52,296 bases of DNA from the NCBI GenBank assembly GCA_031082225.1, contig JAVHLG010000029.1, forward strand, positions 1-52,296. Direction: 5' to 3'. This stretch comes from Desulfovibrionaceae bacterium (GTDB taxonomy: Bacteria > Desulfobacterota > Desulfovibrionia > Desulfovibrionales > Desulfovibrionaceae). Shown here piece after piece: positions 1 through 6,586 of the stretch (its first letter is position 1; each line of letters opens with the position of its first letter). The notes under the pieces are model-generated. The model saw only the letters and a list, made by a program, of their open reading frames with translations. It searched no databases and had not been told where the DNA came from. The translations under genes were made by a program, and so were the position numbers.

Positions 1-209
1 TTGAAATTCTTGGAGCCAGCATGGAGACTCGAACTCCAGACCTGCTGATTACGAATTGGTAAATGTTGGCTATTTAGCTAGAATTTATAGCTTATTTCAA
101 GAAATCGACCCCGAATATGTTGGTAAAACGCCAACTGATTCTGCCCCCTCCAACCGGGGTGGTTGGCGATTGGGTGACGGGTGGTTACACTGGTTGGCTG
201 CCCTGGATC
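1..209. repeat. ~205-bp direct repeat, copy 1 (tRNA end plus element arm)
   Basis: Nearly identical to 1134-1344. The first 55 bases are the tRNA-Thr 3' end with its short downstream flank; the rest is a non-tRNA arm with only a few differences between copies until about position 170, then small indels. The arm is rich in GTTGG/CCAAC words that form short inverted repeats, as would suit arm-type recombinase sites, but no integrase gene is visible next to it. The window begins inside or at the edge of this copy. Confidence 0.85.
11..55 (-). other. tRNA-Thr(CGU) 3'-end fragment, att scar copy 1
   Basis: Read on the minus strand this is the 3' part of a tRNA: the anticodon loop TTCGTAA (anticodon CGU), the 3' side of the anticodon stem, a complete T arm with TTCGAGT loop, and an acceptor end finishing in CCA. 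The 5' half is missing, so it is not a functional gene. The break falls in the anticodon loop, a usual crossover position for tyrosine recombinases that use tRNA genes. The same 45 bases recur at 1144-1188 and 3141-3185. Confidence 0.85.
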
Positions 210-219
210 CGCCTACCTC

Positions 220-585
220 TCAATGCCCGCTACTCCCCCCGCTGTTGGTATCTCGGTAATCGTCTGGCGAGCGGATACCGGCGCCCAGCTTGGGAGGCTC
301 GTCCTTGGGAGTGAATGTTTGGGCTCTCGATCCCGGATAACCTGGGGGTGGCATCCCCGGCGGGTACTTTACACCCGGCGGGTACGGTGCAGTCGGGTGC
401 GGTGCAGTCGGGTGCGGTGCAGTCGGAGGGTACGGCGGTGCAATGGCCGTTCGCGGAGCGTATGATCGACCTGGTTCATCTTGTGTCCAGTTTTCCCCAC
501 ATCCTTGTAAGCCAAAAATAAATACGCTCAACGCAATATGGAACATGGCTGTTCGAGACAATGCACTCAAAGCCTTTGATCTCAT
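220..585 (-). CDS. small proline-rich lipoprotein
   Basis: A 121-residue protein. The N-terminus has basic residues, a hydrophobic stretch and a lipobox ending LQGC near residue 29, so it should be lipid-modified and exported. The mature part has a short proline-rich tract in which PTAPHP repeats about three times (roughly residues 54-68), followed by more proline/glycine. The DNA repeat behind it is visible at 391-425. A GGAGG ribosome binding site lies 8 bases before the ATG. I recognise no family. It is the only convincing gene between the first two tRNA-end copies, so it is probably cargo or host DNA trapped in the first islet. Confidence 0.6.
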   Translation of the reverse strand: MRSKALSALSRTAMFHIALSVFIFGLQGCGENWTQDEPGRSYAPRTAIAPPYPPTAPHPTAPHPTAPYPPGVKYPPGMPPPGYPGSRAQTFTPKDEPPKLGAGIRSPDDYRDTNSGGSSGH

Positions 586-1095
586 GGCGGAACCTCCTGC
601 GTTACAGAGTTTCTCGGATCATGTTCCTCATTCGCTGAAGTGGCTGCGTTTTTGGCTACCCTAACAGCCCGTTGAAAATTCCTCTTTTTAGAGCACCAGA
701 ACCAGCGTCATGCAGCCAAAGCGCATTCCCTGATCCAATCTTCTCTCTCAACGAAAAAATATCATGTGACGATTACTTCAATCCGCATCAAAATACACCA
801 ATATGGCCGGGAGGCCGCCTCCCGAGGTGTGCCAACGCCGAACCGAACACGCATAAGCAGCTTAAGATTCAAACCAGCCCCTGCCCATATCGGGAAAAGC
901 ATTTTGTGCAACATGGCCCCCTTGCACAACACTTTCAAGTGGGAAGTAGCCCCGTAGGAATTCTTCAGGATGCGCATTGCAGGATAACCCTTTCGAAAAT
1001 CGAGGAATTCCTGCTCAGACCTATTCGAAATAAATCTTGCGCCATCCCCGCATCCGCCCCTGTCCCCACGGCGGGCCGGTTGGCGCACTTGATGG
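586..1095. other. non-coding or decayed stretch of first islet
   Basis: About 500 bases with no ORF I believe in. It contains a 23-bp word at 1048-1070 that recurs exactly at 2873-2895 in the second islet, which supports a shared origin of the two islets. Short ORFs on both strands here lack ribosome binding sites and protein-like composition. Confidence 0.5.
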
Positions 1096-1132
1096 AAAAT
1101 CAAAAGGGCCTAGGAGGAACACCCCCTAAGCC
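1096..1132 (-). terminator. Rho-independent terminator behind tRNA-end copy 2
   Basis: On the minus strand an 11-bp stem (1122-1132 pairing with 1107-1117, with G-T wobbles) and a four-base loop are followed by a T-rich run (1096-1105). It lies 11 bases past the CCA end of the tRNA fragment at 1144, so it would have terminated the tRNA before later insertions. Confidence 0.7.
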
Positions 1133-1133
1133 A

Positions 1134-1344
1134 TTGAAATTCTTGGAGCCAGCATGGAGACTCGAACTCCAGACCTGCTGATTACGAATTGGTAAATGTT
1201 GGCTATTTAGCTAGAATTTATAGCTTATTTCAAGAAATCGACCCCGATTATGTTGGTAAAACGCCAACCGATTCTGCCCCCTCCAACCGGGGTGGTTGGC
1301 GATTGGTTGGCGGTTGGTTGGCTGTTTTTTGGCTGCCCAGGATC
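1134..1344. repeat. ~205-bp direct repeat, copy 2
   Basis: Matches 1-209: the first ~55 bases are the tRNA end and flank, the next ~120 bases differ at only two or three places, and the last part carries indels within GTTGG-rich DNA. The non-tRNA arm is not present beside the third tRNA end at 3141-3185, so the two islets are related to each other and not to the large prophage. Confidence 0.85.
1144..1188 (-). other. tRNA-Thr(CGU) 3'-end fragment, att scar copy 2
   Basis: Identical 45-base tRNA 3' end, from the anticodon loop to CCA, minus strand. It marks the boundary between the first islet (left) and the second islet (right). Confidence 0.85.
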
Positions 1345-1485
1345 ATCGTCTTGCCCACGATCTTCAGGAAAGCCTGCTTGATCCACTCGACTTCAGGGCG
1401 GAGAGACTCAATGGTTATCCCCAACCCCCTCAGGAGTTGCCGTAGCTGAAAAGGCTTGGCGGTTGCACAAACACTGCCCGAATTC
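1248..1485 (-). pseudogene. possible gene remnant next to att copy 2
   Basis: The minus-strand frame here reads as ordinary protein over about 40 residues (for example GLGITIESLRPEVEWIKQAF), but its only ATG lies inside the HAF-repeat gene in another frame and it runs into the repeat arm. It may be a leftover gene end. No family is recognised, and a chance ORF is quite possible. Confidence 0.25.
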
Positions 1486-2700
1486 TCACTCTGACAAGAG
1501 CAAAAGCGTGAGCCCCCCCTGAATCGGAACCAGGGGGGGGCTGCTGGGAAGAGCCAGAAAGGCATGACGGATGCCGTCGTGCGTCATCCCGCTCCCAACG
1601 ATACTGCCGGAATCAGAAATCGCGAGGGCGCTCTCCAGGCTTGCGAAGGGACTGCTCCCCGTAATGCGCGTGGCAAGTTCCATCATGACGCCATCAGCAT
1701 AGACAAAAGCCGCATCCACTCCCGAGGCTTTCCTGGCTTTGCCTACGATTTTTCCAGCAGCGTTTATCCCGTAAGCGAAACTCCTGTCGCCGCCTAGCGT
1801 TCCGAGGTCGTGCAACTCCCCATCGCTCTGACGCAAAAAGGCATGGGCGGGGCCGAGAAAGGGGTTCGTAAAAAAGGCGTAGCCAACGATCTGATCCGTA
1901 GCATTGATGGCCGTGGCGAAGGCGTCATAAGCTGCACCGTCCTGGGGGCGGGGGCTGAACGCGTACAAAGTTCCCTCAACCGGGTAAGTAAACGCCTTGC
2001 TGCATTGGAAGTTCGCGATATTCGGAGGCTGGTTGTAGATGAAGTTGGAGGTTCCCACAATGTGCCCTAGGGGGCTTATGGCCGCAGCCTCACTTGTCGT
2101 CCAAACCCAGGTGGCGCCGGGCGGCAGCGTAGAGGGCAGAGGATCAGGCGGTAACCCAATATTTGTCATGTTTCCGTTCGAGTACAGGAACGCCCGTGAT
2201 CCCGAAACTGTATTTGCTTTTCCAACGATCTCGCCCGCATTGTTTATCCCCGTGGCATAGCTGAAATCTCCGCCTGGAAGTACTCCAAGATCGGTCATCA
2301 CCTCGTTTTGATACAGAAATGCGTGCAGTAATCCGGACGAGTTCGTGTAGGACTTCCCGACGATCTGTCCCGTATGATTGATTCCGGTCGCATAACTGTT
2401 CGTGCCCCCGGAGAGAACACCAAGATCGGTCATCATCCCATTTTCATACCGAAAAGCATGGATGTCGCCTGTAGCCGTTCCTGACCAGCCCACGATAACG
2501 CCTGCGTCGTTCAAGGCCGCAGCCTGACTCTCACTACCATCCCCCCCAAGGGTTCCCAGGTCGATGATCGTGTATGTCGGAAACGCGCATTGAGCCGTTC
2601 CGGGCACGACGACCCAAGAAACAAACGTGAGAAATACGAAAAACAACAATTTCTCATGCATACGTAACGTTATAATGAAAAATATATGGGGTCGTTCCAT
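1486..2700 (-). CDS. HAF-repeat exported protein
   Basis: A 404-residue protein. Residues 1-40 are a signal peptide (basic start, long hydrophobic core, cleavage likely near TAQCA). The rest is built from ~43-residue repeats of the type DLGTLGG...A.AIND.G.IVGWS...HAF.Y, the HAF repeat of extracellular bacterial proteins, often described as propeller-like. GAGGAGG seven bases before the ATG fixes the start at 2700. The C-terminus (VPIQGGLTLLLL, then stop two residues later) looks like a cut-short version of the PEP-CTERM-like tails found on such proteins. The last codons lie in an inverted repeat with C7 and G7 runs (1512-1542), so slippage could change the tail. It sits alone in the second islet; role unknown. 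Confidence 0.75.
   Translation of the reverse strand: MERPHIFFIITLRMHEKLLFFVFLTFVSWVVVPGTAQCAFPTYTIIDLGTLGGDGSESQAAALNDAGVIVGWSGTATGDIHAFRYENGMMTDLGVLSGGTNSYATGINHTGQIVGKSYTNSSGLLHAFLYQNEVMTDLGVLPGGDFSYATGINNAGEIVGKANTVSGSRAFLYSNGNMTNIGLPPDPLPSTLPPGATWVWTTSEAAAISPLGHIVGTSNFIYNQPPNIANFQCSKAFTYPVEGTLYAFSPRPQDGAAYDAFATAINATDQIVGYAFFTNPFLGPAHAFLRQSDGELHDLGTLGGDRSFAYGINAAGKIVGKARKASGVDAAFVYADGVMMELATRITGSSPFASLESALAISDSGSIVGSGMTHDGIRHAFLALPSSPPLVPIQGGLTLLLLSE
1512..1542. repeat. inverted repeat with C7/G7 tracts in HAF gene 3' end
   Basis: Eleven bases pair perfectly across a nine-base loop, with a run of seven C in one arm and seven G in the other. It is inside the coding sequence, about ten codons before the stop. 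It could act as a stem-loop in the mRNA or as a slippage site changing the C-terminal frame. Confidence 0.6.
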
Positions 2701-3092
2701 GACATTCCTCCTCGATGGGTGGATGATATTCGATACTTAAACAGTATGATCCTACCATTTATACTCTAATCGAAATTAAACATAAAAAATCATCGTAGTC
2801 AATGCAACATACATCCAGTCAAGAGAACCTTTCCCACCAACCAGTTGGTAGTGACGTATCGGGCTGCCCGCACCGCATCCGCCCCTGTCCCCACGCAAAC
2901 GCACCCAGCCCGCACCAGTCCTACATCCGGCCCGTATTTGTCCCACCCGATTCAGGCACCAGGCCATTTCCCACTTTGCCTGCCTCCCCACACTTGCGCG
3001 GCCGCATCAAAACGATGCTTTCCAGGGGTGTATGCAGAGTGACTGTAAAATGCAGTCAGTTCGGCTAAAATTCGGTCATTTTTGAGAGGATC
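2701..3092. other. non-coding end of second islet
   Basis: About 390 bases upstream of the HAF gene with no believable ORF. It includes the second copy of the 23-bp word (2873-2895, identical to 1048-1070). The promoter of the HAF gene should lie in the AT-rich first ~100 bases, but I cannot pick a clear -35/-10 pair. Confidence 0.45.
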
Positions 3093-3130
3093 AAAAAAGG
3101 GCTGAAAACCACCTAAATGGTCTTCAGCCC
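3093..3130 (-). terminator. Rho-independent terminator behind tRNA-end copy 3
   Basis: On the minus strand, 3123-3130 pairs with 3099-3106 (eight bases), extended by four more pairs after one mismatch, and is followed by a run of six T (3093-3098). It lies just past the CCA end of the third tRNA fragment. Its sequence is unrelated to the terminator at 1096-1132, so each islet brought its own terminator for the tRNA. Confidence 0.8.
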
Positions 3131-3185
3131 TTGAAATTCTTGGAGCCAGCATGGAGACTCGAACTCCAGACCTGCTGATTACGAA
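3131..3185 (-). other. prophage attachment site (att) at tRNA-Thr(CGU)
   Basis: Third copy of the tRNA 3' end (3141-3185) with the ten shared flanking bases 3131-3140. The integrase gene begins (3' end) 69 bases to the right, the usual position for a phage att next to int. Identity with copies 1 and 2 stops at the anticodon loop, where phage DNA begins. The intact tRNA-Thr should be at the far prophage end, outside the window. Confidence 0.85.
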
Positions 3186-3253
3186 AAAAAGGGATTTCGG
3201 CCCACGGGGCTGGCTCCCGGGAGTGGTGGGTGCAGATTGATCCCGAATCGCGC

Positions 3254-4291
3254 TCACTTTACGGCGCGCAACCGCCCCGTCAGGTCCACCGCGCCGAACG
3301 TCACCCGGCCCGCCTCGTCCTCGAGATAACCCGGAATCTCGGCCGCATAATACTCCTCGGTGGTCGAATACCTGGCGTGCCCGAGCAGCCCCTGCAGTCC
3401 TCGCAGGCTGCCGCCCCTGGCCAGATACTCCACTCCGAACGACACCCGCAGGCCGTGCAGCGACACCTCCGGAAACCCGGCCATGGCCAGGAACTTCCTG
3501 GCGTTGTCCGAGATAGTGTCCGGGTGCATTCTCGGCAGCAGGAACTGCCCCGGCCCGGGCCACGGCTCGAACGCCGCAAACGCGGTCACGGCCGCCGGCG
3601 TCATCGGATACCAGCCCCGCGACTCGTCGCGCTTGGACGTCCCCACCCGGTACCGCTTGCGATCCAGGTCGATGTCCCGGCCGCGCAGCGCCAGCAGCTC
3701 GCACCGCCTGCGCCCCGTGGCGCAGTACAGCGCCAGGATCTTGCGCCACATGATGTCGGGGATCGACGACAAGAATTTCTCGAACGACCCGGGCGGCAAG
3801 TGCGGCCTGGGCAACGGCTTGCGTTTCTTGACCTTGACGTCGGCAAAGGGGTTTTTGTCCACGGCGCCCCACTCCACAGCCTTGGACATGACGGCCTTGC
3901 AGTGCCTGACGTAGGTGTCGATGGACGCCTCGTGGCATCCGGCCTTGCGGCAGGTCGCCGACAGCAGATCGATGGTCCGAGCCCCCAGCCGCCCCAGGCA
4001 GGCCGAGCGCCCGGCCACGGCCACCAGCTTGGACAGCGCCAGCCGGTTCATGCGCGCCGTGGACGGCTTCTGCCCGCCGTTTTCGGCCCAGTCGAGGAAC
4101 TGGTCCTGAAATTCTCCCAACGTCCTGCCCGGGCCCGCGCCCATGACCAGGAGCTTGCCCATGGCCATCTCGCGCTGCAGGATGGCCAGCCGACGCTCGG
4201 CCTCCTTGCGGTCCTTGGTGCGCAGGGATCGCTTGCGGCCGCGTCCCAGCTCGACGTAGTAGGTGCCGCCCTCTCGGACGAATAGCCTCAT
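3254..4291 (-). CDS. int: tyrosine-type phage integrase
   Basis: A 345-residue site-specific recombinase that joins phage and host att sites. The N-terminal third is an arm/core-binding region; the C-terminal catalytic domain has the full set of residues: R195 in TGRRRCEL, H279-x-x-R282 in LHGLR, H305 in LGHAR, and the nucleophile Y314 in TTEEYY. I chose the ATG at 4291 (MRLFVREGG), which follows the upstream stop by 10 bases; a longer frame upstream reads like shadow sequence. It lies directly beside the tRNA-Thr att site and downstream of an excisionase-like gene, at the distal end of the leftward early operon, so its mRNA should be made from that operon or from a local promoter not seen here. 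Confidence 0.93.
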   Translation of the reverse strand: MRLFVREGGTYYVELGRGRKRSLRTKDRKEAERRLAILQREMAMGKLLVMGAGPGRTLGEFQDQFLDWAENGGQKPSTARMNRLALSKLVAVAGRSACLGRLGARTIDLLSATCRKAGCHEASIDTYVRHCKAVMSKAVEWGAVDKNPFADVKVKKRKPLPRPHLPPGSFEKFLSSIPDIMWRKILALYCATGRRRCELLALRGRDIDLDRKRYRVGTSKRDESRGWYPMTPAAVTAFAAFEPWPGPGQFLLPRMHPDTISDNARKFLAMAGFPEVSLHGLRVSFGVEYLARGGSLRGLQGLLGHARYSTTEEYYAAEIPGYLEDEAGRVTFGAVDLTGRLRAVK

Positions 4292-4301
4292 CCTTGGCCA
4301 T

Positions 4302-4529
4302 CTATCGCAACCCCCGGATGATCTCAAGCGCCACGACCTCCCCCATGTCCACCGCATCGATGCTTTCGCGCTCGATACGGCGGTGTCCGCCGGGCGTACG
4401 GCGGGTGCGAAACCGCCCGGCATCGGCCATGGCCCGGACGTTGGTCACGCCCAGGCCCGCCCACAGCGCGGCCTCTGCGGTGGTGAGCCACCGCTTGCCC
4501 GCAATGTCAGAAAGTCTCGGGCCGCCCAT
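4302..4529 (-). CDS. excisionase-like MerR/HTH_17-type DNA-binding protein
   Basis: A 75-residue protein with a winged helix-turn-helix of the type LTTAEAALWAGLG...AGRFRTRRTPGGHRRI, in which the TPGGHRR wing is characteristic of excisionase and MerR-like domains. Its ATG overlaps the stop of the clamp gene (ATGA), and the integrase follows after 10 bases. Position and size suggest a recombination directionality factor (Xis) controlling excision. A simple transcription regulator is the alternative. Confidence 0.75.
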   Translation of the reverse strand: MGGPRLSDIAGKRWLTTAEAALWAGLGVTNVRAMADAGRFRTRRTPGGHRRIERESIDAVDMGEVVALEIIRGLR

Positions 4530-5692
4530 CACACCCCCTCCGCGTCGTACGTCGTCTCGGGAATCTTCATGGGCATGGTCACGGCGACCGTGCGCACCGG
4601 CGCCGGATCGTCGCCGTCCTCGACCACCGCCGTGACCAGGATCGGCCCCGTGGGCAGCGAAAACGCCAGCCTGACCCGGTCCGTCTCGATCAGGCCGAAA
4701 ATTCCCGCCACGTCCTTGGGGGCGATGGCCACCGGCCACAGCTCGCCCCGGGAGATGACCGCGTCCATCTGCTCCTCGCCGTCGCCGTTAGAGGCCGTCA
4801 GGGTCACCCGGCCGGCCGCCTCGAACGCCAGGCGCACGCTGCGGTCCGCCTCGTCCAGCACCACCGCCAGCCGGGCCAACGCGGCCAGCACGTCCTGGCG
4901 GTCCACGACCGCCGAAAACGCCGGATCGGCGCAGCGGTCCAGAAACGGCTGCGTGTCCGGAAACGTGCCGGACCCCAGCGCCAGACCGAGCCGCCCGTCG
5001 CCCCAGGCCACCCACAGCCGCTTCCCGTCGAGGCAGGCCGTGCCCCCGCCCTGGCCCAGGGCCAGGATCAGGGTCTTGATGTGGCGGCCCGGCACGAGCA
5101 CGCCCGCCTCGGGCAGCACCTCGGCCAGCTCCCTGGCGTCGAACACGGCCCGCACGAACTGATGCCCGTCCAGCCCCTGGGCCTGGCATTCTCCCGGCCC
5201 GGCCCCGGGCGCCAGGTGCAGACAGGCCTGGGTCCCCAGGGCCTCGTCCCGGGCCACGGCGTACGCGGCCAGGGTCACGGCCCGGGCGGCGTCAGGGCCG
5301 ACGTCGCCGCCGTCCTTCGGGCTGGTCACCGGCTGACGCCAGCCCGCGTCCACCGTGGCCAGCCGGTAGCGGCGCGGCCCGGTGCGGATGGTCAGGCTGT
5401 CGCCCGGCCCCTGGGTCAGCAGCAGCTCGCCGGGGGGCAGCTTTTTGAGCAGCACGTGGAGCGTGGCGGCGTTCACCCCGCACAGCTCGAAATCGCCGCA
5501 TTGGGCGGCCACGTGCCCCACGAACTCCACGGAGCCGTCCGAGGCCTCCACCGCCAGCTCGTTGTCGGCCGCGGCCGGCACGAGCCACACGGCGGCGTGT
5601 CCGGCGGCGTTCGAGCGACTGGTCCCGGGTTTGACGGCCAGCGCGGCCATCTCAACGGCGGCCAGCAGGGCGGTGCGGTCAACGGTGGCCAC
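4529..5692 (-). CDS. DNA polymerase III beta subunit (sliding clamp) homologue
   Basis: A 387-residue protein resembling DnaN (usually about 366). Visible family features are the N-terminal helix RTALLAAVEMAALAV, a first-domain segment VEASDGSVEFVGHV, NAATLHVLLKKLPPGELLL, a second domain with FPDTQPFLDR, and the C-terminal VAVTMPMKIP, which matches the conserved clamp ending. A ring clamp tethers polymerases and repair proteins to DNA. The start is GTG at 5692 with GGAGG five bases upstream; it overlaps the previous gene by 14 bases. No phage polymerase or clamp loader is in the window, so it would have to work with host proteins, or compete with the host clamp for them. Family assignment is by motif reading only. 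Confidence 0.75.
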   Translation of the reverse strand: MATVDRTALLAAVEMAALAVKPGTSRSNAAGHAAVWLVPAAADNELAVEASDGSVEFVGHVAAQCGDFELCGVNAATLHVLLKKLPPGELLLTQGPGDSLTIRTGPRRYRLATVDAGWRQPVTSPKDGGDVGPDAARAVTLAAYAVARDEALGTQACLHLAPGAGPGECQAQGLDGHQFVRAVFDARELAEVLPEAGVLVPGRHIKTLILALGQGGGTACLDGKRLWVAWGDGRLGLALGSGTFPDTQPFLDRCADPAFSAVVDRQDVLAALARLAVVLDEADRSVRLAFEAAGRVTLTASNGDGEEQMDAVISRGELWPVAIAPKDVAGIFGLIETDRVRLAFSLPTGPILVTAVVEDGDDPAPVRTVAVTMPMKIPETTYDAEGV

Positions 5693-5987
5693 GTCCGCCT
5701 CCCGTGTCCAGTCCTGCCGCCCCCCCTCCGGAATTGGCCTGTTCCCGCCTGACGGCGGCCAGGAGGTCGTCAGACCCGGTGATGATTTGCGCCTCTCCCG
5801 AGCTGATTTTCCCGTCCGGGACGGTCAGGATGGCGAATTGGCCATTCTCCCCGTCCAGCCGCACCATACCGTTCCACGGTTCGGACACAGTGAACGGCCC
5901 GTAGGTGAAGTCGTCGATGAACAGATTTACAACCAAATCGACCTTCATTCCGACTTCCGGCGCGGCATCTCGCGCAAAATAGGTCAT
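5679..5987 (-). CDS. hypothetical phage protein, 102 aa
   Basis: The start MTYFARDA at 5987 has GGAGG seven bases upstream and overlaps the previous stop by four bases. The middle is beta-rich (DLVVNLFIDDFTYGPFTV, then GMVRLDGENGQFAILTVPDGKI), the tail glycine-rich. No family is recognised. Its place in the early operon just before the clamp suggests a replication or takeover role, which is inference only. Confidence 0.6.
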   Translation of the reverse strand: MTYFARDAAPEVGMKVDLVVNLFIDDFTYGPFTVSEPWNGMVRLDGENGQFAILTVPDGKISSGEAQIITGSDDLLAAVRREQANSGGGAAGLDTGGGRGHR

Positions 5988-6187
5988 GACGTCCTCCGTT
6001 TCGTCTCGATCCCTCTCAAAGGTCGGCTCCACCCCCGGGGCTCTTCGCACTGTGCGTGGGCTGGCCCCCGTCCGCCGTGGTTATCGGCCACGGCCTTTCG
6101 CGCTCCTTCGCCCCCGGAGCAACGGCCGTGACGGGTGAGTGCTTTTTTCATGCGGCGCCGACCTTTGGCAGGGATCGAATCCGTCAT
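5984..6187 (-). CDS. hypothetical small basic protein, 67 aa
   Basis: Starts MTDSIPAKGRRRMKK two bases after the preceding stop and overlaps the next gene by four bases, so it fits the coupled operon. The composition is basic and low in hydrophobic residues, like many small phage early proteins. No recognisable domain. The ribosome binding site is weak; translation would rely on coupling. Could be spurious. Confidence 0.4.
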   Translation of the reverse strand: MTDSIPAKGRRRMKKALTRHGRCSGGEGARKAVADNHGGRGPAHAQCEEPRGWSRPLRGIETKRRTS

Positions 6188-6189
6188 GT

Positions 6190-6450
6190 TCACGCCGCCC
6201 CAGGCGGCATCCGGCCCACATTCGCCGCGTCGCCGTCCCCGGCCGCTCTGGCCTTGGCCCGGCACTGGCGCAGGCTGCGCAGGGCGCGCACCAAGCCACG
6301 GGCGGTCGCCTCGGATAAGGACAGGGACGTCCCATCCCAGTCGCCCACCGGCCGGTTCACGGCGTGGGCGGCCAGCCGCCCCAGGAATTTATCCGCGTCC
6401 AGCGCGGCCGTGCGGGCCATGATGGCGTTTCGCGTCTCGTCGAACCTCAT
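6190..6450 (-). CDS. hypothetical early protein, 86 aa
   Basis: ATG at 6450 preceded by GAGGAGG at good spacing. Mostly helical (MRFDETRNAIMARTAALDAD, then ATARGLVRALRSLRQCRAKA), no membrane segment. No family recognised. It lies between the small membrane protein and the basic small protein in the leftward operon. Confidence 0.55.
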   Translation of the reverse strand: MRFDETRNAIMARTAALDADKFLGRLAAHAVNRPVGDWDGTSLSLSEATARGLVRALRSLRQCRAKARAAGDGDAANVGRMPPGAA

Positions 6451-6460
6451 CGCCGCCTCC

Positions 6461-6586
6461 TCAAAACCAGTCGTCGTTCTGATCGTCGCCCCCGGCCGGG
6501 AGTTCCTCGTCCACCACCGTCGCCCCCAGGTAAAGCAGCCCGGCCAGGGCCGCGCCCGTAGCCACCCCGGCCAAAAACAGGATCAC
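6461..6586 (-). CDS. small single-pass membrane protein, 41 aa (GTG start)
   Basis: Starts at GTG 6586, which overlaps the stop of the preceding gene as GTGA. Residues 2-22 are one hydrophobic helix (ILFLAGVATGAALAGLLYLG), followed by a short acidic tail rich in D and E ending NDDWF. Size and GTGA coupling suggest a real but easily missed gene. Possible roles are superinfection exclusion or membrane anchoring, both inference. Confidence 0.6.
   Translation of the reverse strand: MILFLAGVATGAALAGLLYLGATVVDEELPAGGDDQNDDWF

Noticed and set aside
391-425. Short tandem DNA repeat as a CRISPR or iteron array
   Set aside because: It encodes the PTAPHP repeats of the lipoprotein; only about three units and no spacers.
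762-1103. Minus-strand 113-residue ORF in the first islet
   Set aside because: No ribosome binding site, odd composition, and it covers the 23-bp word shared with the other islet in another frame context.
1144-1188. A functional tRNA-Thr gene at any of the three copies
   Set aside because: Each copy begins in the anticodon loop; the acceptor 5' strand and D arm are missing.
3230-4285. Long plus-strand ORF opposite the integrase, and similar long antisense ORFs at 31474-33384, 38803-40419 and 40332-41612
   Set aside because: GC-rich codon bias opens the opposite frames; their sequences are low-complexity R/G/P/H-rich with no domain, and the sense strand has clear genes.
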